Shown: in pieces, positions 54,759-64,000 of the stretch
How positions within the stretch are numbered: the stretch's first letter is position 1
Layout: each line of letters begins with the position of its first letter
Assembly (NCBI GenBank): GCA_026545765.1
Contig: JAIFAC010000282.1
Span: 1-64,000, forward strand
DNA length: 64,000 nucleotides
Direction: 5' to 3'
From: Plantago major
Lineage: Eukaryota; Streptophyta; Magnoliopsida; Lamiales; Plantaginaceae
Notes under the pieces: generated by a model
Seen by the model: the letters and a program-made list of their open reading frames with translations, nothing else
Databases searched by the model: none
What the model was told of the DNA's origin: nothing
Position numbers and translations under genes: made by a program

Positions 54759-57597
54759 GCTCAAACAAGTGTGCCAAAGGTCTCTGCATTCTCAACAGAA
54801 GACCTACTTCCATTCTTCAAAGACCACACTCTGAAGAAACATCTCAAGTGTTTCAGAAAGTGGCAAAAGCTCAGAAGCTCAGATCTGACTGAATTAACCA
54901 AGGTGACTGACTGATCACCAATTGAGAAGAGTCAGAGCTTTTGACTTGGATAATTATGTCCATGCTATGTTCCCAACAGAGCAGTACTCTTTTGCTACTC
55001 TGATGCATAAGGACTTTGTCAAAGAAGATACACACAAGCTCATAGAAGCTTTTGAGAAGGCAGATGGTCAGACCAGAATGCAGATGGAATTCAAGCCTAT
55101 CTTGCCCCAGACCCTACAGTGCATACCCTCTGAACAAGAGGAAGTAAATGGGCAAATGGTCACTATTCTAGAAGTGATCAATCTAGTCTCTGAAGATGAG
55201 GAAGAGAAGGAGACTGATGAGAATGATTATGAAGAACCTCCTTCTGACCATCACAAGGATGAGGATGACAAAAAGGATGATGATGATGCCCCTGCACCAG
55301 GGACAGGAGGGATTGCACAAGGAAACAATGCCTCGATTCTTTGAAAAGCACTGAGAGGACATCCTAGCAGTCGGCCTGCTTGAGAGGACATCACAACAAT
55401 CCCCTCCTCCATCTCCTCAGAAATCTACCCATCCATCTCCGCAACAAAAAGACTCTACTGAACAAGTAGTTGAGTACTTTGAGGAAACAACTCAGAAAAT
55501 ATTGGATGCACAAGCCAGAGTTGCTCAACTCAAACAATTGTTGGAAGAAGAACAACAGCTAAATCTTCAACTGGAAGAAAAGATAGCTGAATCTAGAGTA
55601 AAGCTAGATAAACTTGAAGAACAAACGCGCAAAGAGATGCAAGCTTACTCTGAGATTAAAGGGCTCCGGGAAGCTATTGATTACATTGCTAAGGAGCTAG
55701 ATGTTGAACAAGTATCTGAAGAAAGGCATGATGCTAAGGCTACATCTTCACCACAGAAACCATCCTCTAAAGGCAAGAAACACATATCTGAGATGGTTGC
55801 CGCCTTCAGAAACCTTGATGAAGAAGTGCAAGAGTATGAAGATCACTTGGCTGATGACTCATATGATGAAGAAGACAAGGCATTGGCAGAACACCGCAAT
55901 GAACACATAGCAGTTTCTCATTTGAAAATGAAGCTGATTGCTCCTAAAATATTCAGCAAGCTGCCAAATGTCAACTCCAATGAATACTTGAACAGATATC
56001 AAGTACTGACTAAATTGAAAAAGGAGTTGTCTTCTCAAGATAAAGCCGCCATTGCATCAGTCCCTACAGAAATGAAGACATTCACTGAGTTCATCACTCA
56101 GAGAACAACCAGTCTGGTCGTTGCTCAGAAAGACCTAGGCATGGTTAGGGATGATGACCAAAACTTGGCTGCAAAAGCCTTTGAAGAGGCTAGCTATGCT
56201 GCTGGAAAAGCAGATGCCGTACTAGGCCCATTGGCAGAGCTCACTGATAAGGAAAATAGACTTATCAAACAAAATCAGGAGCTCAAGGCTGAACTTCAGA
56301 AGTTGGTTACTGCCTACAATTACATGCAAAGGAATTTTGAGTCTCTCTCAGAATCCTTTGTGGTACTTAGTCAGTCAACAATGACTAAGGGGGCAGGATT
56401 TGGACCTCAAGGTCAGGGGGGAGGATTTCAACAAAACAAGAAATATGGAGTTGGTGCTGCTAAAAAAGGAAGAGGAAACAAGAGAACTTCCCAGCCACCA
56501 CTCATAATAAATGAGCCTTCCTCAAGTCAAGTTGCTTTGCAAATAGTAGCTACTTCCCAGCATCCAACTGAAGAAACAACAATGATAACAAGGGCCAGGG
56601 CACAAAGACCTCCAAGGAGTACCAAGGCTCAAAGGAGAAGACAAGTGAAAGTGATTGAAGAATCTTCTTCTGAAGAAGAAGAAGGCCAAATCAAATCCCA
56701 GGGCAATGAAGAAGGCTGCAAATCACCTAACAAGAGAAATCTGGAAGATGATGATGAAGATGAGGATGAAGATGAAGCTCCTCTTCACCGAAAAAGAAGA
56801 AAGGTTGATAGCCTATCTGAGCCCATAGCTGTAAAGCCTTTGATAGCTAAAACACCCTCTGGAAATACCAAGTCAATCCAGGGTGGTTCTTCAAGCAATC
56901 CCTCAAGGGAAAACTCAAGGCAAAGGAGGAATAGATTGAGAGCTGAAAGAAGAAAAGGTCAACTTTCACTCAGGCCAGAAGAAGCCAGAATTGAGTATGT
57001 GAAGACTGACAACAACTCCTCCTCCTACAGGTGTATTCATTAGAGGAATGGATACTGGATACTGGAACTTAAGCACTTGCTTGTAAATGAAAAAGGATTT
57101 CCAGTACCCATCCATCAACAACTTATGGCATGGAGAAAAGATAAGCGATCTTGATCAACCCCGATCATGTCAAAGCTTGGTTGGATTTTGAAGTTGTCGA
57201 GAGAGTTGAAGCCGTGAAGAAGGACCATAATGATGAATGTCCTTATGGAAAACCTGATGATGTGCATAGAGTCCAAAACCTCCTTTGGAGCAGGCTGAGG
57301 CCAAGACTTGCTGTGGAACCCTTTGAGTCATTCTACATGACTGAAGATCAATATAAGGGTGACCTCAGATATCTGAGGATCATATATGATTACTTCAAGC
57401 TATCAGATATCAGAATTGAGCATGCCTGGAAATGGGGAAAGTATTTATGGGTCAAACACTTTGCCAAGAAGAATCCCACCAAATTATCTGACAAAGTATG
57501 TGGTTATGCCAGAGACACTGAGATGTTTGTTAGAACCTTGCTCTATAATGACTCAGATGATATCAAAAGATTTGGAGATAAGGAGTATGCAAATTGA

Positions 57598-57979
57598 TCC
57601 TTGGAGCTGCTAAAGATTTGAAGATTTGAAGACAAGTTAATTAGGATGTTTACTTGGAGCTTGGTTACTCCTGTTGTCCTAGTTAACTATGTATTTTGTA
57701 TCTTGCTGACTGAGCTGTAATGTGTTTTATTTATTAAGTTATTTGTGAACTCTCTTTGTAACATATCTGATGAACCTACTCTCAGATATCAATCTATAAA
57801 AAGATAACTTGTCAGCAAAGATCACACCTTGTGATTTGGTTGATGCTCACTTTCTGCACTTAATTAAAATTTTAATTGAAAAGATCATAAGAATTGATTA
57901 AGTGTTAGATTGTTCCCTCTTCCAAGTTGTAATAGGTTTTAAAGATAGTCATCATTGACTGATCAAAAAGGGGGAAATT
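57598..57979 (+). other. Element A 3' non-coding region with PPT
   Basis: No gene. The polypurine tract CAAAAAGGGGGAAATT is at 57964-57979, next to the LTR. Confidence 0.8.
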
Positions 57980-58608
57980 TGTTAGGAATATTTGTTTAGA
58001 TTTTGATCAGCAACCTAATGACTTATCTTAGCTCAGAAAGGTGGATAGTAATCTTGGTTCACTTGAACACTGTAAAAGAGTAAAGTCACTAAGTAGGATA
58101 GCCTATCAAATCTGGTATAGGATGTTAGGTCTCTGAATGTAATTTTTATTTCCTTAAGGAAGATCAAGAATGCATCCAGCAGGAGAAGTTCAATTTTAAA
58201 ATGAAGTTTTGAAGACTTCACAAGATTGCTGAAGACAAAGGTTATTAGATACCTATGCCCAGATATCTTTGATAAACAAGTATTTCTCAATAAACAAGTT
58301 TTGCAAAAGATATCTGAGAACGCAAGGTTTCTGAATGAGAAAAAGTGCCCACAGATATCTACACTCAGATACCCTGGATAAAACTATGTTTCTGGGAAAC
58401 AATGTTTCAACAGGTATCTGGAGATGAAAAGGTCTCTAAAAAGGGACTTGCAATGCTTCAGAAAGTGTGCATAGTTCCGTTTGCACTACAGGACAAAAAT
58501 AGTACATTGCAATAAATGCGCAGACAGAGACATCTGAACAAAAGAGGAAATCTCTGAAAAGAGACAACGTCTTCTGCAGTACTATTTTCAGATATCAGTA
58601 GTTTGAAC
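57980..58608 (+). repeat. Element A 3' LTR, first 629 bp, truncated by the LINE
   Basis: TGTTAGGAATATTTG to GTTTGAAC, matching 28138-28740 of the 5' LTR. The continuation should lie beyond the 5' end of the LINE, outside the window. Confidence 0.88.
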
Positions 58609-58624
58609 TTTTTTTTTTTTTTTT

Positions 58625-60338
58625 AATAAAAGAGCCTAGCTCTTTGATATTTTATACCAACTAATCACGGCGGTTTGTGTGAACCCGCGTACAACAATTA
58701 ATCTTTACAGATTACATCCCAAAAGTTAGACCTAGTCAAGCGATAAGCCGTCTCGGTTAACAAAACAATTGAGCTATTCATTCTACCAAAAATAATACGT
58801 GCCATCTGTTGTGCCACCTGGTGCCATAGATATGCCAATGTTGAGCCATTGCTGCACCATAGATTTGCCATAGGTGTGCCATTGTTGTGCCAGTGCTGTG
58901 CCATAGACGTGCCTTTGATGTGCCTTTGATGCGCCATAACCATGCCGTTGACATGCCTTAATCATGCCATAACTGTTCCAATACCGCAGCATGTTCCCAT
59001 AACAAGTCCATTAGACCTGGATCCAAAACAATTAACCACTGGCACCATAGTTCTATGATCTTGCCACCTATACCCTTTCTTATCCCAACAAAAAACATAA
59101 CCCAATCTACACAGGGTACCACAACAAAAGCCCATACTAAACCTGTACAGAAATCTACCAAAACAACCTTTTTTACAAATAACCTGGATCTGCACATTCC
59201 TGCAACTAAAATAACTGATTCATAGCTAGTGCTGCAAGAACCAAAAAGCCAACTAGATACAAATATAAACCTCCCCAGCCAGAAACAAACTGCAATCAGA
59301 TTACTATGATTCACTGATACCTGTGTGTGCAATGCATAAAGAAAGAGTGAACCTATCCAAAAGAGACAGCAAAAAAATCTCAAACAATTAACTAGTGCAA
59401 GGAGAGGGAAGGATACTCTCCTCTGATACAAGGACCTCCACAATAAGAACCTGACTCCCCAAAAATAGAAGTATGAATGCAAAGAAGGCAGAAGAAGATG
59501 ATTGTAAGCATAGTCCTTCCAAACTATACTCCTCAATCTCAAAATAAATCTGCTAGTACCCCTCCCAATCCATATCAACACTGTCAGGTGCCATATCACA
59601 ACCTCCAGAGACCAACACAGGAGCCAATCCCAAGGATAATCAGCCCCTAATACATGCTGATATAACCGCCCAGTCCTATAAATGAGAGCAAAATATACCA
59701 GCCTGCTAACAACATACCACCATACCAAAGCCGGGAACATGTTTCTAACCCTTCCCCCCCCCCCCCCAACAACAGCCTGCTTCAAGATAGGGCAAATAGG
59801 TACCAAAGAGTAACTACCAGGTAAAGACCCACTAACTGCTTCCCAGTCCTGAGTTTTATAATTCTTTTGCTCAGTAGGTACCCTCAATTCTGTTTCTGGG
59901 TCCTTGCCTAACATTTTTTCACCCCAAACAAGTGTCCACATTGGATCTTTTATATACTGGGAAGCTACTACAGATCTTGTTCTGTTTATAGATCTTCTGC
60001 CTTTTTTCCAATCTAATGGCTTTTATGATAATATAAAACGGGGATTTCTATAACTATCTACATTGCAGAAGGACTGCCATTAACAAATCAGAGCAACCCA
60101 GCGTATAGTACCTGCATAAAAACACATAAGGGGGAGGGGTATGTAACATATAACCTTCCAAAACCAGGGTAATACAATACTTCCAGCTCCCAGCTCACAC
60201 CCTACCCACCTGACTGAACTACTCCCAGCACTTTCCACATACAACCTTCTACCTCTGCTAACAATATTACAAGGCATTACAAACTCTCAGATACCTGCAA
60301 CCATCCAAAATCTCACAGCAAACAAGAACACCACCATC
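58625..60338 (-). other. LINE 3' region with an uncharacterised 327-residue open frame
   Basis: It follows the RNase H stop. A minus-strand open frame (58958-59941) encodes a very hydrophobic, Trp- and Leu-rich sequence with no recognised domain; a 14-base C run at 59754-59767 lies inside it. The end nearest the poly(A) holds a degenerate ATGGCA-type repeat (about 58798-58985). The open frame may be chance: its codons are Cys- and Trp-rich, as from GT-rich untranslated DNA. Confidence 0.6.
58798..58985 (-). repeat. Degenerate ATGGCA-core tandem repeat in the LINE 3' end
   Basis: On the minus strand ATGGCA recurs every 9-17 bases with variants ATGGCAC, ATGGCAAA and ATGGTGC. All frames through it give His/Trp/Gly/Met-rich low-complexity peptides, not a protein. 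Confidence 0.75.
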
Positions 60339-61244
60339 TTACTTTCTCCTGACATATGGCCATCCATGTTTGTCTCTATAAGCTATCTGCCTCACTTTGA
60401 TAGGGCACTCCCCTGGCTCAAACACAATGTTGCTTCTTGAAGAGAGGGTTGAATTAGCAAACCAATCTGCAATCTGATTGCCCTCTTTAAACACATGAGC
60501 AAATTTGACAGCTCTATTTTCACATAAAGCTATAATTTTGGAAAGTAAGATTACTAGGTTCCATTGCTTGTTCTCTAGATATCTTGCTATTTTCCTTAGA
60601 GCCACCAATGAGTCTGATTTAATAATGATTTGATTGAGACCCATTCTTTGACTTAGCTGTAGCCCTTGCCAAATACCAATGAGTTCTGCATATGTGATAG
60701 ATGCAGACCTAAAGTAAGACAGGTAGCCTTTTAAGATTCTTCCATCTTCATCTCTTATTACCCCTCCAGCTCCTGCTAATAAGTTCCTATTATTGAAAGA
60801 GCCATATGAATTCACCTTGACCCAGTTCCTTGGTGGTTTCACCCAGTACACTTGTATGACCCTGCAAGGAGGTGCAGCTTGTAAAGTGATATTCCAATGC
60901 TCAGCAATGGATAAATCACCTATCCAGAAATCCCTAGGAAGAAACTTAGCAGAGTGGGATAGATGCAAGCAGTTCATAACTCTATGAATGATCTGTGAAG
61001 AGATGATCTTCTTGCCCTTGTGCTTGGCATCATTCCTAGCAAGCCAAGCAAACCAACCAATCATTACTGGTATAATGATTCTAATATGATTTTTGGTGAT
61101 GTTATCAGAAGAATTCAGCCAACTGTTAAATCTTCCTAAAACTGAGGTATGGGGAGCCAAAACTACTTGGAATAAGTTTGAACACCAACTCCAAACCTTG
61201 TGCACTTCTTCATTGTATAAAATCATATGATTGATGGATTCCAA
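60339..61244 (-). pseudogene. LINE ORF2 C-terminal RNase H domain
   Basis: A 301-residue minus-strand open frame (its first Met is internal to ORF2). RNase H spans about residues 142-270: VKVNSYGSFNN, AGAGGVIRDEDGRIL, TYAELIGIWQGLQL (catalytic Glu), IIIKSDSLVAL (Asp), and FKEGNQIADWFAN (last Asp). The first catalytic Asp of the usual NTDG block is Tyr here (residue 147), so cleavage is unlikely. The region before it (about 1-110) links from the zinc domain. Role in the family: removal of template RNA. Confidence 0.85.
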
Positions 61245-61510
61245 ACTATTACAGCACTGGCACTTTGAGCAAGAGCAACGCCTCTAGATTGAAGGACAGA
61301 GTCTACGGGAAGCCAGTTGTGTAAGATTTTCCACCAAAAAATGGATACAGTAGTAGGAAGCCTTGAACCCCAACAGCTAGCTAATCTTGTGTTTTCTGCA
61401 CTTCTACTTCTAAGCAACTCCCATGCTGATTTTGTAGTGAAGCTCCCATGTGGTGATGGTTTCCAGATTAATTGTGCTTGCTTATTTTCATCAAAGGGCA
61501 TCAAAAAATT
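61223..61510 (-). pseudogene. LINE zf-RVT domain
   Basis: A minus-strand frame with WKPSPHGSFTTKSAWELL and LPTTVSIFWWKILHNWLPV matches the zinc-binding reverse transcriptase-associated domain of plant LINE ORF2. The usual downstream Cys pair (C..C) is not kept; SASAVIVW replaces it. It overlaps the next frame by a shift near 61244. Confidence 0.8.
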
Positions 61511-62276
61511 TTTAGTGGAAATCTGCCTTGGAAGGGAAGCTAATATTTTATCCCATAGCCAATAAGTATCTGCCCCATACTCCCGAACCAGATCTAGTTC
61601 ATTATAACCTTGCTGCAGGGCTGAGTCTTTTAGTATTCCTGATTCACTCCATTCATCTTCCCAAAAATAGCATTTCCCAGATCCTACTCTCCAAAAACAG
61701 TTTCTGCACCTCTTTACTGACTTTATTCAATCTCTTCCAAACTAAAGAGTCCACATTCTTAGCTTGAGCATTCCCTGGGAAGACCTTTTTACAATACTTG
61801 ATGAAGAGACACTTAGCCTATAAAGAGCTTTGTTCGCTAAACCTGAACCACAGTTTATATGAGAAAGCTTCACTAAGTTCCTTGAGAGGTCTGACCCCTA
61901 AACCTCCTTCAGATAAGGGTTTACAGAGAGGAAACCATTTTGACCAGTGTAGCCTTTTACAATGCTCAGTTGATCCCCAGAAGAACTTACTGATGATTGA
62001 ATCAATTTGCCTGAAAATTGCCACAGGAGGTTGGCAGACTTGTAGAAGGTAAATAGGCATGGAGGACAGAACACTCCTAATCAGTACCCACCTTCCTCCT
62101 TGACATATGAGATTTAAGTTCCAACCATTGAGCTTATTTCTTATTTTCTCTATTAGAGGCTCATACAGCTCCTTCTTCTTTCTACCTTTAGATATAGGAG
62201 CACCCAAATAGTAAAAAGGTAGGTCTTTAGCAGTGAAACTAGTGACTCCTTCTATCATTGAAGTATTTGCATTCTT
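61511..62276 (-). pseudogene. LINE RT thumb and connector
   Basis: The minus-strand frame 61818-62258 has LPFYYLGAPISKGRKKKELYEPLI, GWNLNLICQGGRWVLIRSVLSSMPIYLLQ and GSTEHCKRLHWSKWFPLCKPLSEGGLGVRPLKELSEAF, the standard segment after RT in plant L1 ORF2. A stop splits it from 61511-61800, which holds connector sequence in several frames. Confidence 0.85.
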
Positions 62277-63362
62277 TCACACATAAAGATCACTCTTAGT
62301 CATGTTGATTTTCTGACCTGTAGAGTGCTCATAATGCTTCAGAAACTTCATGATTTTTAACAAACCAAATTTGTTACCCTTTGTGAACAAAATCAAGTCA
62401 TCAGCATAAGCTAGATGACTAACATGGATACCCTTCTTGGTGTCATAGAACAAATCAGGAGACCTCTGAAATAGAACATTCAGCCCTCTAGTTAAGTATT
62501 CACCAGCTAGTACAAAGAGGGCAGGAGATAGAGGATCTCCCTGCCTAAGCCCATGTTCTGCCTTGATAAACTCTTTAGAAACACCATTAAGTAAGATGCC
62601 AAAGTGGCAAGAGTTTATAGTTCTCATAATCATTTGCACCCAAGTTTGAGAGAAACCAAATGCTAGCAGCATTCTAGACAAGAAGTTCCAATTCTGTTTG
62701 TCATAAGCCTTCATCATGTCAATCTTTAGAATAATGTTGGAGCCTCTTGTCTTGACATCTAGAGAGCTGGTCAACTCCTGGGTGAGGAGAATGTTGTCTG
62801 AGATCAATCTTCCTTTCAAGAACCCACTTTGATTCTCAGATATAACATTTGGAAGAATAATGGCCAGCCTATCATTGATGAGTTTAGAGAGGATTTTATG
62901 AGAGAAGTTGCATAGACTAATTGGTCTATAATCATACCAACTCACAGGTAGCTTGACCTTAGGGATTAGAGCCAGAGAAGTTGCAGAGATGCCTGGAGGT
63001 ATGGGAGCCCTAGAAAAGAAGTCTTGGATAGCTTCTAGCAAATCATATTTTATGATCTCCCAACAAGCTTGATAGAATTTAGCAGTGAAGCCATCTGGCC
63101 CAGCTAAAGCTTCTAAGTGCAGACCAAACACTACATTCTTTAATTCTTCTAAGGTAGGAGCCTCACAGAGAGAAAAATTGATGTCATGATCCACAAAAGA
63201 AGAGATACTACTCAGATCTGGCTCTTCAGTAATAGATATCTCATTTGCCAGGACATGGGAAAAATAGGAAAGAGCAGATTCATGACTTTCAGTAGGGTCA
63301 GTGATGACTCTTCCTTCATATTCTATACTAGTAATTTTCCCCTTATTTCTCTTCCTTTTCAC
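62277..63362 (-). pseudogene. LINE reverse transcriptase
   Basis: A 361-residue minus-strand frame, the best piece of ORF2: GPDGFTAKFYQACWEII, SLALIPKVKLP..YRPISLCNFSHKILSKLINDRL, SENQSGFLKGRLISDNILL, LKIDMMKAYDKQNWNFL (first Asp), EHGLRQGDPLSPALFVLAGEYLT and HLAYADDLILFTKG (catalytic YADD, about 62390-62415). It stops at 62277-62279. Upstream it joins the endonuclease linker through a frameshift near 63370-63410. Confidence 0.9.
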
Positions 63363-63408
63363 TATGTTATGGAATAACTTAGTGTTTTTATCACCTTCTA
63401 CATTCCAT

Positions 63409-64000
63409 TTACAAGCGACCTACATCTCGATACACTTCCTCCATGTTCAGTACCTCCTGGAAATGATTAGCAGCAGTTCTGAACTTTGCTTGATTCTCAG
63501 GGGTATGATCAGCCTGGTATTCAGCTTCCAGCTTTGCCACTTTGAGCTCTTCTGAATGAAGCTTTTTGAAGATATTGCCAAATAAATTCCTGTTCCACCA
63601 TGACAGGTGTTGTTTTAGCCTCTTGAGCTTTTCCCAGAAGTTTTTCATACCTACATGTCTAGTTGGTATAGACCAATGAGCCGAGATTCCTGGTACACAG
63701 TCTTGGTGCAAGAGCCACATGTTTTGAAACCTGAAGGTGCCTACTCTAGCTATCAGCTCTAGCTCCGCTTTTATGATCAGTGGTCTATGATCTGAACATC
63801 TCGTCACCCTATGCATCACCTTGTTAACAGAGAAAGTATCCAACTAAGGATGGTTGAATAGGATCCTATCCAGCCTTTGAAAGACACTTCCATTATCCCA
63901 AGTAAATGGTAGGCCCTGAAAGCCTACATCATTTAATCCACAGTCCATCAAGTAGTTATTGAAGTCATTTATCCCTAGTAGGTTAGGTGCTGCCCCTCCT
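63409..64000 (-). pseudogene. LINE endonuclease, C-terminal part and linker
   Basis: Minus-strand translation from the window edge gives GLPFTWDN, RLDRILFNHP, a TAG (about 63844-63846), then DTFSVNKVMHRVTRCSDHRPLII, with the Ser-Asp-His block of AP-type endonucleases, followed by the linker WWNRNLFGNIFKKLHSEE. The nicking domain itself is mostly beyond the window. The in-frame stop and the frameshift before RT mark a dead copy. Confidence 0.85.

Larger units (their letters stand above)
51925..57597 (+). pseudogene. Element A accessory gene: six exons, coiled-coil protein of unknown function (start lost)
   Basis: Alignment to B puts the start at 51925, where ATG is AGG. Exon 1 has RLVGDFNPDHWTSNHRMIWGG (about 52016-52078), then a 274-residue frame (52405-53229) with NWGKYALMKFTKKIQGFQSKIVKGLAEPKATVSYG and a KRK/KKPR cluster (about 52878-52945). 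Five introns occur as in B. The last exon holds a 513-residue frame (55502-57043) with a long coiled coil (residues about 1-75), a RKRRKV cluster (about 56790-56810), and then the C-terminal domain in 57151-57597. Basic clusters suggest nuclear entry. No membrane segment. Single stops at 53806, 54592, 54912 and 57041 break the gene. Confidence 0.75.
28138..58608 (+). mobile_element. Element A: Sirevirus-type Ty1/copia retrotransposon, interrupted by B and cut by a LINE
   Basis: 5' LTR 28138-29706, PBS, gag to 31816; then B (31817-47681); then the rest of gag and pol (47682-50992), spacer, accessory gene (51925-57597), PPT and the start of the 3' LTR at 57980, ending at the LINE. The matching gag position on the two sides of B shows A is one element rather than a tandem pair. 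It lies in the accessory gene of C. Gag-Pol motifs (YVDDIIFGS in RT), the iMet PBS and a large downstream gene fit the Sirevirus (SIRE/Maximus) lineage. Confidence 0.85.
58609..64000 (-). mobile_element. L1-type LINE, 3' part (runs off the window)
   Basis: The minus-strand order is endonuclease, RT, zf-RVT, RNase H, 1.7 kb 3' region and a 16-base poly(A) (58609-58624 as T on plus). It is inserted in the A 3' LTR right after GTTTGAAC. An RNase H at the end of ORF2 is common in plant L1 elements. The 5' end and target duplication are outside the window. The frames carry several stops and shifts, so it is inactive. Confidence 0.9.

Noticed and set aside
28138-58608. A tandem array of Sireviruses sharing LTRs (LTR-gag-LTR-gag-pol-LTR-pol-LTR)
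   Set aside because: Gag of the outer element stops at 31816 and resumes at the same gag position at 47682 with similar flanks, so B is inserted in A. A shared-LTR tandem would not give this.
58698-58992. Minus-strand frames rich in His, Trp and Met
   Set aside because: They translate the ATGGCA repeat in different frames; low complexity.

Overview
The window looks like nuclear DNA of a flowering plant, most likely a eudicot (family not determinable from sequence alone). It is AT-rich. I find no host gene, tRNA or rRNA. Essentially every stretch belongs to a transposable element: Sirevirus-type Ty1/copia, Athila-type Ty3/gypsy, two non-autonomous LTR families and an L1-type LINE. Nearly all reading frames are broken by stops or single-base indels.

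The elements form one nested stack, reconstructed from element ends, short target duplications and reading frames that resume on the far side of each insertion. Element C (Sirevirus, minus strand) is the outer layer seen: its 3' LTR is split into 586-1072 and 26726-27341, followed by its PPT and the end of its accessory gene (27751-28134). Element E (Athila-like, minus) fills 1073-26725 inside that LTR (flanks GGTTT/AGTTT). E is itself split twice. F, a tandem array of four 2.3-2.5 kb LTRs and three 0.7 kb non-coding internal regions (4344-16172), sits in the E integrase (flanks CGGTGG on both sides). T, a gag-protease-only element (17559-23567), sits in the E reverse transcriptase (flanks GAATG/GAAAG).

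To the right, element A (Sirevirus, plus) entered the accessory gene of C at 28138. Element B (Sirevirus, plus, about 15.9 kb, 31817-47681) lies inside the gag of A, and A resumes at 47682 at the matching gag position. The 3' LTR of A (from 57980) is cut at about 58609 by the poly(A) end of a minus-strand LINE that runs off the window. The first 585 bases are an old plus-strand Sirevirus LTR fragment.

A and B have the layout LTR - PBS (initiator-Met) - gag - in-frame TAA - pol (PR, INT, RT, RNase H) - hairpin-rich spacer - long downstream accessory gene - PPT - LTR. The accessory gene is the most unusual part. In both copies it carries five small intron-like interruptions of 77-90 bp at the same places, all phase 0, separating mini-exons whose lengths are multiples of three. 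The encoded protein is charged and coiled-coil, with nuclear-localisation-like clusters, and not evidently an envelope protein. T and F make no reverse transcriptase or integrase and would have to be mobilised by other elements; T resembles a satellite of the E family. The copies of F differ mostly at CG-containing spots, often by small indels, so part of the apparent decay may be consensus error.
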